DNA of 64,000 nt from Halapricum desulfuricans (GCF_017094505.1 NZ_CP064787.1:1426001-1490000); one strand, 5' to 3'; positions 17,349 to 25,475 are shown, counted from the stretch's first letter. Numbers and translations: made by a program. The notes: generated from the letters alone by a model not told the origin.

Positions 17349-17577
17349 ACGACTCGCAGAACCTGTCTTTCGGGCCTTCGCGTCGCTGCCTCGCTACGCC
17401 CCGGCAGCGTCCGAGAACACGTCGAAAACTCACTGCGTTCGCTTTCGGGCCTTCGCTTCGTCAGCGCCGGCTTACGCCGCCGCTTCGTCAGCGAACACAT
17501 CGAAAGACTCGCAAAACTCGTCTTTCGGGCGTTTGCCTCGAAGCCGCCTATGCGGCGGCTTCTTCGGCAAACACGTC
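17346..17577 (-). repeat. three tandem degenerate copies of the rpl11 3' tail
   Basis: Read in the rpl11 direction, the coding tail DVFAEEAAA-stop (from 17577) is followed at 17501 by DVFADEAAA-stop and at 17423 by DVFSDAAGA-stop. The units are 76 and 78 bp apart. Each also carries the same spacer, roughly gcccgaaag ... gag-tttt/tcg, before the next unit. The last unit ends at the stop of the convergent dehydratase gene. Only the first unit belongs to the real gene; the others are downstream duplicates. Each unit contains a GC-rich hairpin. Confidence 0.8.
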
Positions 17578-18036
17578 GTCGTACTCGCCGTCGTCGATCC
17601 GCTCTTTGAATTCGCGAGGATCGTTGCCCTCGATGGTAACGCCCAGCGAGGTGCACGTGCCGACGACTTCCTTGGCCGCGGCCTTGAGATCGTAGGAAAG
17701 CAGGTCGGGGTGTTTCTGCTCCGCGATCTGCTTGACCTGATCGACCGAGAGGTCGGCGACGAACTCCTCGTGGGGCTCGCCGCTGCCGGTCTCGAAGCCG
17801 GCCTCGTCTTTGACCAGTTCGGCTGTCGGCGGGACGCCGACCTCGATCTCGAAGGAACCGTCGTCCTCGTACTCGACGGTAACGGGGACTTCAGTGCCGT
17901 CGAAGGCCGCGGTCTGATCGTTGATCTCCTGGACGACTGCCTGCACGTCTACGGGGGTCGGCCCGAGTTCGGGGCCGAGCGGCGGGCCGGGATCGGCCTG
18001 GCCGCCCGGAACGAGAACTTCGATTGTGCCTGCCAT
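17548..18036 (-). CDS. rpl11: 50S ribosomal protein L11
   Basis: The 162-residue protein is L11, the stalk-base protein that binds 23S rRNA at the GTPase centre. Recognisable parts are the N-terminus TIEVLVPGGQADPGPPLGPELG and the RNA-binding C-domain with DLLSYDLKAAAKEVVGTCTSLGVTIEG. The last residues DDVFAEEAAA are a low-complexity acidic tail. The gene stands alone here, without L1, L10 or L12, between a convergent dehydratase and a divergent DRG GTPase. Its 3' tail is repeated twice more downstream. Confidence 0.97.
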   Translation of the reverse strand: MAGTIEVLVPGGQADPGPPLGPELGPTPVDVQAVVQEINDQTAAFDGTEVPVTVEYEDDGSFEIEVGVPPTAELVKDEAGFETGSGEPHEEFVADLSVDQVKQIAEQKHPDLLSYDLKAAAKEVVGTCTSLGVTIEGNDPREFKERIDDGEYDDVFAEEAAA

Positions 18037-18191
18037 ATCCGAGAATCCGTCGGCGCGGGTTTAAGAATTGCTTTTCCGTGTCCCGCGTGCGAGCCCTGCC
18101 CACGGCGACGGTTCCGGTATCGATCGCGGCCCGTCACAGCGGCGACCGCGGACGGAAGCCCTTTTGAGCGACGATGGCGGAGTACCCACTG

Positions 18192-19304
18192 ATGGGGCTC
18201 GAAGAGGAGATCGAGGAACTCGAGCAGGAGATCGCCGATACGCCCTACAACAAGGCGACCGAGGAGCACATCGGCCGTCTGAAGGCCAAACTCGCCGAGA
18301 AGAAAGACAAACTCGAGACCCAGCAGTCGGGATCGGGCGGCGGCCCGGGCTACGCCGTCGAGAAACACGGCGACGCGACCGTCGCGCTGGTCGGCTTCCC
18401 CAGCGTCGGCAAATCGACGCTCATCAACGCGATGACCAACGCCGACAGCGAGGTCGGCGAGTACGAGTTCACCACGCTGAACGTCAACCCCGGCATGCTC
18501 CAGTACAAGGGCGCGAACATCCAGATGCTCGACGTGCCCGGGCTGATCGAAGGTGCGGCCGGCGGCCGCGGTGGCGGCAAGGAAGTCCTCTCTGTCGTCC
18601 GGACGGCCGACCTGATCGTGTTCGTCCTCTCGGTGTTCGAGATCGAGCAGTACGAGCGCCTCAGTGAGGAGCTCTACCGGAACAAGGTCCGGCTTGACGC
18701 CGATCCCCCGAACGTCTCGGTCCGGAAAAAGCACAAGGACGGAATCACCGTCAACGCCTCGGTCGACCTGGACCTCGACGAGCAGACGATCAAGAGCGTC
18801 CTGCGCGAGCACGATTACGTCAACGCCGACGTCACCATCGGCGAGCACGTCGATATCGACCGACTCATCGACGGGATCATGGACAACCGCGAGTACCTCC
18901 CGTCGATCGTGACAGTCAACAAGGCCGATCTCATCGAGCCCGACTACAAGGACACTGTCGACGAGAACCTCCGCGAACACGGGATCGACCCCGACGACGC
19001 GATTTTCATCAGCGCCGAACTGGAGAAGGGCCTCGAGGCGCTGAAAGAGCGAATCTACGACGAACTCGGGCTGATCCGGATCTACATGGACAAGCCCGGA
19101 CGCGGCGTCGACTACGAAGATCCGCTGATGCTGTTCGAGGGCGACACCGTCGGGGACGCCTGCAGGAAAATCGGCGGTCGTTTCGACGAGCGGTTCCGGT
19201 TCGCCCGCGTCTCCGGCCCCAGCGCCAAACATGACGACCAACAGGTCGGGCGCGACCACGAACTGGCCGACGAGGACGTCCTCCGGATCGTCGTCAACCG
19301 TTGA
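18192..19304 (+). CDS. DRG/OBG-family GTPase
   Basis: This 370-residue protein is a developmentally-regulated-GTP-binding (DRG/Rbg) type GTPase associated with ribosomes. An N-terminal helical hairpin (EEEIEELEQEIADTPYNKATEEHIGRLKAKLAEKK, positions about 3-37) precedes the G domain with GFPSVGKST, DVPGLIEGA and NKAD motifs, and a C-terminal TGS domain (GRGVDYEDPLMLFEGDTVGD). The start at 18192 (MGLEEEI) is preferred over ATG 18174 because it lies about 29 bp after the TATA-like gcccttttg and matches the family N-terminus. Confidence 0.94.
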   Translation: MGLEEEIEELEQEIADTPYNKATEEHIGRLKAKLAEKKDKLETQQSGSGGGPGYAVEKHGDATVALVGFPSVGKSTLINAMTNADSEVGEYEFTTLNVNPGMLQYKGANIQMLDVPGLIEGAAGGRGGGKEVLSVVRTADLIVFVLSVFEIEQYERLSEELYRNKVRLDADPPNVSVRKKHKDGITVNASVDLDLDEQTIKSVLREHDYVNADVTIGEHVDIDRLIDGIMDNREYLPSIVTVNKADLIEPDYKDTVDENLREHGIDPDDAIFISAELEKGLEALKERIYDELGLIRIYMDKPGRGVDYEDPLMLFEGDTVGDACRKIGGRFDERFRFARVSGPSAKHDDQQVGRDHELADEDVLRIVVNR

Positions 19305-19344
19305 GTCCCTGCGTATCACTCGCTAATTATTAGTTTCGGGTCTG

Positions 19345-19352
19345 AATATAAG
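19345..19352 (+). promoter_or_regulatory. TATA box for the small ORF at 19373
   Basis: A clear aatataag occurs 21-28 bp before the ATG at 19373, in the best context of any TATA box in this part of the window. Confidence 0.55.
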
Positions 19353-19372
19353 GGTTTTTGAGAGTGTAGGTC

Positions 19373-19555
19373 ATGTTTATGGATATGACCACGACCGAGC
19401 AGGTGCGTGCTCGCGGGAATCGAAACGAGGTCCCCGACGACGTGTCCCCGGCAGCGACGACCGACCGTGAACTCGAGACTAGCGGCCGAACCCCGCCGTT
19501 CGACGCGTTCGCGGTGTCGCATATGCGGGCTGTCAACAGTGACCGATCGGAGTGA
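19373..19555 (+). CDS. small hypothetical protein
   Basis: The 60-residue ORF begins MFMDMTTTEQVRARGNRNEV and continues as a polar, intrinsically flexible protein with no cysteines or membrane segment. A strong TATA box is spaced for transcription starting at this ATG, and ATGs at 19379 and 19385 in the same frame are alternatives. I do not recognise a family. It lies between the DRG gene and acylphosphatase, which has its own promoter-like region (gtttagtgtc, about 19600). Confidence rests mainly on the promoter. Confidence 0.5.
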   Translation: MFMDMTTTEQVRARGNRNEVPDDVSPAATTDRELETSGRTPPFDAFAVSHMRAVNSDRSE

Positions 19556-19629
19556 CTGTCTCAGGGCAGTCGGTGGATTCGACGATTTTGACGCCGAACG
19601 TTTAGTGTCTGGATGTTCGACATAGAGAT

Positions 19630-19908
19630 ATGAGCGACCGCACTCGCGCACACGTGTTCGTCACCGGCCGCGTCCAGGGCGTGTTCTTCCGTGCGACGAC
19701 CCGTGACACCGCTCACCAGCAAGACGTCGACGGGTGGGTGAAGAACCTCGACGACGGCCGCGTCGAAGCCGTCTTCGAGGGGACCGAAGACGATGTCGAA
19801 TCGATGATCGAATTCTGTCACGACGGGAGCCCACAGGCCCGCGTCGAAGGCGTCGAGGTCGAGTACGGACAGCCACGGGGACTGGACGGCTTCGAGATCA
19901 GATACTGA
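19630..19908 (+). CDS. acyP: acylphosphatase
   Basis: The 92-residue protein is a complete acylphosphatase, which hydrolyses acyl phosphates such as 1,3-bisphosphoglycerate. The phosphate loop GRVQGVFFR (13-21, with catalytic R21) and the catalytic asparagine N39 in DGWVKNL are present, followed by the usual GRVEAVFEG and FCHDGSPQARV segments. It is monocistronic; the nnr gene starts 70 bp later with its own ATG context. Confidence 0.95.
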   Translation: MSDRTRAHVFVTGRVQGVFFRATTRDTAHQQDVDGWVKNLDDGRVEAVFEGTEDDVESMIEFCHDGSPQARVEGVEVEYGQPRGLDGFEIRY

Positions 19909-19977
19909 TCGGCGAGAGCTGGCAGTCGCTGCGGGGATCCCCGGAGGCTTTTGCGTCGTCCGGGCGAAGGACGAGCC

Positions 19978-21432
19978 ATGAGTCTCGGAGAAACGATTAC
20001 GGGATCGCAGATGGCTGTGATCGACGCCAACAGCGCTGCACTGGGGATCCCACCGAAGCAACTGATGGAATCGGCGGGCAATGCCGTCGCCCGCACCGTC
20101 CGTTCGATCGTCGAACCCGGCAGTTCGGTCACGGTCGTCGCCGGACGCGGAAACAACGGCGGCGACGCGTTCGCCGCGGCCCGGTTTCTCGACGACTACG
20201 ACGTTCGCGTCCGGTTGCTCGGTCACGCGGAGACGATCGGGACCGACATCGCCCGCGAGAACTGGGCGGCGCTCGAGCGTGCGGCACTCGACGTCGCGGA
20301 GTGGCGCGACTCCTCGGCGATCGAGTTCGACGGTCCGGACCTGTTCGTCGACGCGATGCTCGGAACGGGGATCAGCGGGCGGCTCCGCGAACCCGTCGCC
20401 ACGGCGGCAAAGCGCCTGAACGACAGCGAGACGCCGGTCCTCTCGGTCGACGTCCCTTCGGGACTCGACGGGGAAACGGGCGCGCTCGCCGACAACGCCG
20501 TCGAACCCGACCACGTCGTCACGTTCCACAAACCAAAGCCCGGACTGGACGCACTCGGGGCACCCGTCACGGTCGCGGACATCGGGGTCCCGCAGGCGGC
20601 AGAACGGTTCGTCGAACGCGGCGATCTGCTTTGGCTCTCCCGGCCGGCCGACAGTCACAAGGGGGACTTCGGCGAGGTGCTGGTGATCGGCGGTGGGCCC
20701 TACACCGGCGCGCCGGCGCTTGCCGCACAGGCGGCGCTGCGGGCCGGTGCCGACCTCGTCCGGGTCGCCTGTCCCCGCTCGGTCGCCGACGAGATACAGG
20801 GCTACAGCGAGAACCTGATCGTCAGACCGTTCGACGGCGATCGGTTCACCCCCGACTCAGTCGAACAAGTGCTATCACTCGCAGGAGAACACGACAGCGT
20901 CGTCCTGGGGCCCGGTCTCGGCGCGGCCGAGAACACGCTCGTGGCCGTCCGGGAGTTCCTCGGGGGCTACGACGGCTTCGCGGTCGTCGACGCCGACGCG
21001 CTGGGGGTCGTCCCCGGCGTCGAGACCGACGCGACGCTCGTCTGTACGCCCCATCAGGGGGAACTCGAAGCGATGGGCGGCGAGACGGCCGACGACTGGC
21101 GCGAGCGCGCCGAACTGGTCGAGTCGTTCGCGGCCGAGCTCGGACAGACGCTGCTGGTCAAAGGACCGTACGACGTGCTCTCGGACGGCGAACGGACCCG
21201 GGTCAACCGGACCGGCAATCCCGGGATGACCGTCGGCGGGACCGGCGACGTGCTGGCGGGCACGGTAGGCGCGCTCACAGCGACACAGGAGCCGATGGCC
21301 GCGGCCGCGATCGGCGCGTACGTCGCCGGCGCGGCGGGCGATCGCGTCGTCGAGCGACAGGGCTACGGCCTCGTGGCGACCGACTTGCTCGGGGCGATTC
21401 CGCCGGTGATGTGGAGGGACGAAGATGGGTGA
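19978..21432 (+). CDS. nnr: bifunctional NAD(P)H-hydrate epimerase / ADP-dependent NAD(P)H-hydrate dehydratase
   Basis: This 484-residue fusion repairs damaged NAD(P)HX. The N-terminal YjeF epimerase domain (about 1-210) shows VVAGRGNNGGDAFAAARFL and SVDVPSGLDGETG; the C-terminal ribokinase-like dehydratase domain (about 225-480) shows KGDFGEVLVIGGGPYTGAPAL and GNPGMTVGGTGDVLAGTVGAL. The start at 19978 follows an AT-poor leader and gives the standard SLGETITGSQMAVID opening. The gene end overlaps the moaC start by 8 bp, so the two are co-expressed. Confidence 0.95.
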   Translation: MSLGETITGSQMAVIDANSAALGIPPKQLMESAGNAVARTVRSIVEPGSSVTVVAGRGNNGGDAFAAARFLDDYDVRVRLLGHAETIGTDIARENWAALERAALDVAEWRDSSAIEFDGPDLFVDAMLGTGISGRLREPVATAAKRLNDSETPVLSVDVPSGLDGETGALADNAVEPDHVVTFHKPKPGLDALGAPVTVADIGVPQAAERFVERGDLLWLSRPADSHKGDFGEVLVIGGGPYTGAPALAAQAALRAGADLVRVACPRSVADEIQGYSENLIVRPFDGDRFTPDSVEQVLSLAGEHDSVVLGPGLGAAENTLVAVREFLGGYDGFAVVDADALGVVPGVETDATLVCTPHQGELEAMGGETADDWRERAELVESFAAELGQTLLVKGPYDVLSDGERTRVNRTGNPGMTVGGTGDVLAGTVGALTATQEPMAAAAIGAYVAGAAGDRVVERQGYGLVATDLLGAIPPVMWRDEDG

Positions 21433-21916
21433 CACGGACGAGCAGAGCGGGGAGTTGACACATACCGACGAGTCGGGCGAGGCACAGATGGTCGACGTCG
21501 GTGACAAGCCCGACAGCGAACGCCGGGCGGTCGCCCGCGGGACGATTCACCTGCAGGCGTCGACGGTCGCCGCGATCCGGTCGAACGAACTCGAGAAGGG
21601 CGACGTGCTTGCGACCGCTCGGGTAGGCGCGATCCAGGCCGTCAAACACACCTGGGAGACGATCCCGATGTGCCACCAGATCCCGATCACGAACGTCGAG
21701 ACGGACTTCGAACTCGACGAGACTTCGGTGACACTGACTGTCAGCGTCGAGACGACCGGCAAGACCGGCTGCGAGATGGAAGCGCTGGAGGGCGTCACGA
21801 CCGGCCTGAACGTCGTCTGGGACATGGTCAAGGCCGCCGAGAAAGACGACGACGGCCAGTACCCCGACACCGCGATCGACGACGTGCGCGTGGTCGAGAA
21901 GACCAAGCGCACGTAA
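21425..21916 (+). CDS. moaC: cyclic pyranopterin monophosphate synthase
   Basis: The 163-residue protein is MoaC, which with MoaA converts GTP into cyclic pyranopterin monophosphate in molybdenum cofactor synthesis. The signature segments HTWETIPMCHQIPITN and KTGCEMEALEGVTTGLNVVWDM are present. It begins inside the last codons of nnr. No moaA, moaB, moaE or moeA is in view, so the rest of the pathway is elsewhere. The overlap with nnr is a common haloarchaeal arrangement, and the coupling reason is not obvious. Confidence 0.96.
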   Translation: MGDTDEQSGELTHTDESGEAQMVDVGDKPDSERRAVARGTIHLQASTVAAIRSNELEKGDVLATARVGAIQAVKHTWETIPMCHQIPITNVETDFELDETSVTLTVSVETTGKTGCEMEALEGVTTGLNVVWDMVKAAEKDDDGQYPDTAIDDVRVVEKTKRT

Positions 21917-21968
21917 TATCTGATATCCGGAAAATATCTCCTCATAATCAGAAAGAAGGAATAAATAT

Positions 21969-21991
21969 CCGGTTCTTGGCGCCTGAACCGG
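21969..21991. promoter_or_regulatory. inverted repeat upstream of the DoxX promoter
   Basis: Seven-base arms ccggttc and gaaccgg flank a 9-nt spacer that contains ggcgcc. The palindrome ends 12 bp before the TATA box. The octamer atatccgg also occurs twice, about 40 bp apart, at 21924 and 21964. This looks like a regulator site. Confidence 0.5.
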
Positions 21992-22003
21992 CCAAACAGA
22001 CTT

Positions 22004-22013
22004 CATATATAAG
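22004..22013 (+). promoter_or_regulatory. TATA box of the DoxX gene
   Basis: catatataag is an excellent archaeal TATA box. Transcription would start near 22036 and give a 5' leader of about 24 nt before ATG 22060. The surrounding 140 bp are unusually AT-rich for this chromosome. Confidence 0.65.
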
Positions 22014-22059
22014 CAAGCTTTAACTGTCTCCCTACAATAATGATAAATAGTGATATATA

Positions 22060-22593
22060 ATGGCAAGACGGACGATCGAGACGGACATCTTCGGGCGCGA
22101 AACGGACTTCGAGTACTCCGAGCGATGGGTCGGCTACTCGCTGGTCACGCTTCGGTTCGTCATGGGATGGGTGTTCTTCTACGCAGGCGTCGACAAGTTG
22201 CTGGCCGGCGACTGGTCGGCGAACGGGTATCTGATGGGTGCGGCCAACCGCGAGGGGTCCTTGCTCCCGGATCTCTGGCGAACGCTCGCGCAGGACTACA
22301 TCGCGATCATCGATCCGCTGAACGTGTGGGGGCTGACCCTCATCGGGGTGGGATTGCTACTGGGCGTCGCCGTCCGCTGGAGCGCGTTCTGGGGGTCGGT
22401 CATGATGCTGTTCTACTACCTCTCGGGCTACCCGCTTGCGAACAGTCTGCTCATCGACAGCCATATCGTCTATATTATGGTCCTGTTCGGTCTCGGCGCC
22501 TTCGGAGCGGGGCGGATCCTCGGCGTCGACGAGTATCTGGAGGAGACCGAATTGGTCAAGCACAACCCCTGGCTTCGGTATTTCCTCGGGTGA
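22060..22593 (+). CDS. DoxX-family membrane protein
   Basis: This 177-residue protein has about four hydrophobic segments (near residues 24-42, 84-104, 108-124 and 134-150) and the DoxX-like motif LRFVMGWVFFYAGVDKLLAG. DoxX relatives are linked to quinone oxidoreductases and sulfur or redox stress, but the family is broad and the role here is not determined. A long AT-rich upstream region with a TATA box and an inverted repeat suggests controlled expression. No partner gene is adjacent; tRNA-Leu lies 190 bp downstream on the other strand. Confidence 0.85.
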   Translation: MARRTIETDIFGRETDFEYSERWVGYSLVTLRFVMGWVFFYAGVDKLLAGDWSANGYLMGAANREGSLLPDLWRTLAQDYIAIIDPLNVWGLTLIGVGLLLGVAVRWSAFWGSVMMLFYYLSGYPLANSLLIDSHIVYIMVLFGLGAFGAGRILGVDEYLEETELVKHNPWLRYFLG

Positions 22594-22780
22594 TTCCCGC
22601 GGTCATCGCGGAGACAGTACTGTCCGGCTCGCGTCGTCGGAGAACGTTTGCGAGGGAAGACCGCTCCGTGCGGACTTCCGCGCACTGTTTTGCGAGGGGC
22701 CGTAGTGGCCGTCTCCCGCCCGCATTCACGTGTTCCGGATCGCCGCCGTCGGCGACTCTCCGATGACAGCGGGCGGCCAG

Positions 22781-22864
22781 TGCGAGGGAAGGGATTTGAA
22801 CCCTTGGACCCCTACGGGAGCGGATCTTGAGTCCGCCGCCGTTTCCAGGCTTGGCTACCCTCGC
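22781..22864 (-). tRNA. trnL-CAA: tRNA-Leu (anticodon CAA)
   Basis: The reverse strand folds into a tRNA with acceptor GCGAGGG paired to CCCTCGC and discriminator A. The anticodon loop CTCAAGA gives CAA, read as Leu (UUG codons). A long variable arm, expected for tRNA-Leu, lies between anticodon and T arms, and GGTTCAAATCC is the T arm. There is no intron and no encoded CCA. It is transcribed leftward; a TATA box lies about 35-42 bp upstream. Confidence 0.95.
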
Positions 22865-22898
22865 GCCTGTCTCGTGCACTCGGGCGTTACACAGACAC

Positions 22899-22906
22899 GT
22901 ATAAAC
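22899..22906 (-). promoter_or_regulatory. TATA box of tRNA-Leu
   Basis: The reverse strand carries TTTATACG about 35-42 bp before the mature tRNA 5' end. The same spacing is seen for the tRNA-His gene in this window. Confidence 0.6.
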
Positions 22907-23054
22907 GTCCTGCGGAACGCGACGAGCGACGCGCTACTCGAATCTAGAGGCCCTCGATGTCGATACTGGCCGGGATCTCCACCGCCCGCCCGGAGACTGT
23001 AGCTGTCTCGGTCCGGCGAGCGAATATCAATGCCGGAGCGCGGCCCCGTGACGA

Positions 23055-24347
23055 TCACTCTTCGAGGAGTCGATCGACGATCGTCTCGGGATCGAACCGC
23101 TCGAGGTCGTTGTAGTCCTGGCCAGTCCCCAGAAAGAGGATCGGCTTGCCGGTCACGTGCGCGATCGAGATCGCCGCGCCGCCCTGTGGATCGGCGTCAG
23201 CTTTCGTCAGAATCGTCCCGTCGACTTCAGCGGCAGCGTCGAACTCCCTGGCCCGGTTGACGGCGTCCTGTCCGGCGACGGCCTCGTCGACGAACATCGT
23301 CATGTCGGGTTCGATCACGCGGTCGATCTTCTCGAGCTGCGCCATCAGGTCGTCGCTGGTGTGGAGTCGACCGGCCGTATCGCCGAGCACGACGTCTATG
23401 TCGTTGGCCTCGGCGTACTCGACGGCGTCGTAGATAACCGCGGTCGGGTCCGAGCCTTGCTCGTGGGAGATGAACGTCCGATCCAGGTTCTCGGCGTGCT
23501 CGCGCAGTTGTTCGTTCGCGCCGGCGCGGTAGGTGTCGCCGTTCGCCAGCACCGACGAGAAGCCCTGCCCTTCGAGATAGTGACTGAGTTTGGCGATCGA
23601 GGTCGTTTTCCCGACCCCGTTAACGCCGGTGAAGACGATCACGATCGGCTTCTCGGCCTCGGCGATCCGCCGGTCGAAGTCGAACTGGCCGACGCTGATC
23701 ACGTCGTACAGCGCTTCGCGCAGCGCGTCCCGGACGATGTTCCCGGTCGATTCGAGCCGTCTGCGGGTCTCGCCCGTTAGGTTGGCCTTCACGCCCTCGA
23801 GGATCTCCTGGGCGACGTCCATCTCGACGTCGCTCTGGAGCAACGCGATCTCCAGATCGTCGAGATGGCCCTCCAGGTCGTCCTCGTCGATGACCGTCTT
23901 GCCGGTTGCGAACAGTTTCGCCTTCTCGGCCAGACCGCGGTCGGCGTCCTCGGCCGCGTCGTCCGCGTCCTCGCTCGCTTGCGACGCGGGTGCGCTGTCG
24001 TCTTTATCCGCCTGCTCGGGCGTCTCCTCGTCGCCCGGCGTCTCGGACTCGGTGTCCGCTGTCGGTTCGCGGTCGGCTTCCGGCGAGCGATTCACGCCCT
24101 CGCTGTCGGCTGACCCGTCGCCGGCCGCGTCCTCGCGGGTAGGCTCTCTCTCGGCGGTTTCGGCATCCGCGGCTTGCTCGACAGTCCCCGAAGCCGAACT
24201 CTCGTCGCGGTCTTCCTCGACGCCCTCCGGATTCTCGCCCGCCGTTTGCTCGGTTGCTTCGGCGTCTTCCTCGACCGCGTCCTCATCAACGTCTTCTTCG
24301 ACGTCACTGCTGAAACGCCCGAGTTTCTCCTTCAGTCCGTCGAACAT
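23055..24347 (-). CDS. ftsY: signal recognition particle receptor FtsY
   Basis: This 430-residue protein is the SRP receptor GTPase that docks SRP-ribosome complexes at the membrane. A very acidic, low-complexity N-terminal region of about 135 residues is followed by the N domain and the G domain with GVNGVGKTT (241-249), DTAGRLHT (323-330) and TKADAD. The acidic region is typical of haloarchaeal FtsY and probably mediates membrane or ribosome contact. It is the last gene of an rplX-pfdA-ftsY operon; the pfdA stop is 3 bp before its ATG. Confidence 0.97.
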   Translation of the reverse strand: MFDGLKEKLGRFSSDVEEDVDEDAVEEDAEATEQTAGENPEGVEEDRDESSASGTVEQAADAETAEREPTREDAAGDGSADSEGVNRSPEADREPTADTESETPGDEETPEQADKDDSAPASQASEDADDAAEDADRGLAEKAKLFATGKTVIDEDDLEGHLDDLEIALLQSDVEMDVAQEILEGVKANLTGETRRRLESTGNIVRDALREALYDVISVGQFDFDRRIAEAEKPIVIVFTGVNGVGKTTSIAKLSHYLEGQGFSSVLANGDTYRAGANEQLREHAENLDRTFISHEQGSDPTAVIYDAVEYAEANDIDVVLGDTAGRLHTSDDLMAQLEKIDRVIEPDMTMFVDEAVAGQDAVNRAREFDAAAEVDGTILTKADADPQGGAAISIAHVTGKPILFLGTGQDYNDLERFDPETIVDRLLEE

Positions 24348-24350
24348 CGC

Positions 24351-24803
24351 CTACTCGTCTTGCTGTTGTTGCATCTGCTGCATCTGCTGCATCTGCTGTT
24401 GCTGGAGCTGCTGGGCGCGCTGTTCGAGCTGTTCGCTCTCGGATTCGATCTCGGCAATCTCCTCTCGCACGCCTTCGATCCGGTCGTCGATGGTGTCCTT
24501 TTTGGTCTCCAGCGTGTCGATGGCGTCGTCCTGCTCCTGCTCGGCGGCGTAGTCCGCGCCGAGCCCGACGATGACCTCGTCGATGTCCTGAATCTCCGCG
24601 CGGACGTACGCGCCGCCGCCGAGCGGGACCTGCACCGTCGAGCCGGTCTCGAGGGTCTCGATCGCCTCGATCGCCTCGTCGGTCTCGGCCTTCTCGGTCT
24701 GGAGGTCCTCGATATCGCCTTCCAGTTCCTCCTTTTCTTCTTCGAGTGCTTCGATCGCCTGCGTGATCTCCTGCATCTGGCCGCCGCCACCACCGAGGCT
24801 CAT
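24351..24803 (-). CDS. pfdA: prefoldin subunit alpha
   Basis: The 150-residue protein is prefoldin alpha, a hexameric ATP-independent chaperone subunit that holds nonnative proteins. Two long coiled-coil helices (about 10-45 and 95-140) flank the beta-hairpin core TGSTVQVPLGGGAYVRAEIQD. The C-terminal tail is an extreme glutamine and methionine repeat (QQQMQQMQQMQQ). The start overlaps the rplX end by 4 bp. Together with ftsY this is the usual archaeal LX-prefoldin-FtsY arrangement. Confidence 0.96.
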   Translation of the reverse strand: MSLGGGGGQMQEITQAIEALEEEKEELEGDIEDLQTEKAETDEAIEAIETLETGSTVQVPLGGGAYVRAEIQDIDEVIVGLGADYAAEQEQDDAIDTLETKKDTIDDRIEGVREEIAEIESESEQLEQRAQQLQQQQMQQMQQMQQQQDE

Positions 24804-24973
24804 GCCTGCACCTCCGAAATCTCGATCTGCGTGCGTTTCAGCGCGTGCTTGGACCCGAACTCGGCGTAAGTTCGCTCGACCGCGACGTCCTCGTTCGGTG
24901 CCTCGATCTCCGTCTCGAAGTTCTGCTGACCGTCCCGCGCCTGGAACGATCCCTGAACAGTGAACGTGCTCAT
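24800..24973 (-). CDS. rplX: 50S ribosomal protein LX (L18Ae/L20a family)
   Basis: The 57-residue protein is archaeal ribosomal protein LX. The sequence MSTFTVQGSFQARDGQQNF and the end HALKRTQIEISEVQA match the family in length and pattern. The ATG at 24973 was chosen over a longer frame because the extension is unrelated to the family. It heads the operon with pfdA and ftsY. Confidence 0.93.
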   Translation of the reverse strand: MSTFTVQGSFQARDGQQNFETEIEAPNEDVAVERTYAEFGSKHALKRTQIEISEVQA

Positions 24974-25025
24974 GCTCGGGTGGTAGAGAGTCAGCGGGAA
25001 GAATCTTCCCATCCGTGCCGTGGGA

Positions 25026-25475
25026 CTACGCCGAGCCGCGGTTGATTACCGCCGGGTCGACCCAGATGAGAAAGCCGCCGTCGCGGTTGACCAGCCCCCT
25101 GACCGTCCGGGAGTCATCCTGCCGCTCGACGTCGGATCGACGGAACGTGCTGACACGGTGGACGGTATCGACGAGCCAGCCGAACTGCTCGTCGGTCCCG
25201 TCGTCGAAGATGACGATCCGGCGCTCGTCGCCGTCGTGCTCGAGGTCGAAGACGATTTTCGGGTCGACGATCGTCGTCGTCTCGTCACGGAGGTTCATCA
25301 CGCCGACGACGTGGGGATCGCTGTCCGGCACCGCCGTCAGTGACTCCTCGTCGACGATCTCGGCGATCGTCTCGATCTCGACACAGTAGCGCTGACCGTT
25401 CAGTCCGAACTCCAGCACCTGCCGTTCTTCGGCCGTCGAGTCGTCTGACTCACGTGCTTGCAGCGACACGTTCAC
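25026..25475 (-). CDS. cheW: chemotaxis coupling protein CheW
   Basis: The 149-residue protein is CheW, which links transducers to the kinase CheA. It has the SH3-like fold pattern VLEFGLNGQRYCVEIETIAEI, VVGVMNLRDETTTIVDPKIVF and VDTVHRVSTFRRSDVE. Its start overlaps the end of the transducer gene by 4 bp. No cheA, cheY or cheB is in the window, so this pair lies outside a main chemotaxis locus and may form a separate signalling unit. Confidence 0.94.
   Translation of the reverse strand: MNVSLQARESDDSTAEERQVLEFGLNGQRYCVEIETIAEIVDEESLTAVPDSDPHVVGVMNLRDETTTIVDPKIVFDLEHDGDERRIVIFDDGTDEQFGWLVDTVHRVSTFRRSDVERQDDSRTVRGLVNRDGGFLIWVDPAVINRGSA

Noticed and set aside
17346-17577. The spaced repeats behind rpl11 considered as a CRISPR array
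   Set aside because: Only three degenerate units, no conserved repeat with unique spacers, and each unit encodes the L11 tail.
22650-22662. Eleven-base match to the 3' end of tRNA-Leu (tgcgagggaag) about 130 bp from the tRNA
   Set aside because: Too short and without further flanking similarity; expected by chance in GC-rich DNA, unlike the 31-bp tRNA-His repeat.
22944-23030. Short leftward TTG frame (28 codons) just after ftsY ending in a plausible-looking ASIDIEGL tail
   Set aside because: It needs a rare TTG start, has no promoter of its own, and nothing similar is recognised; could be tail remnant of a lost gene but cannot be supported.
24361-24420. Short tandem ctgctg-like repeat, considered as a microsatellite
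   Set aside because: It encodes the Gln/Met tail of prefoldin alpha and is best explained as coding sequence.
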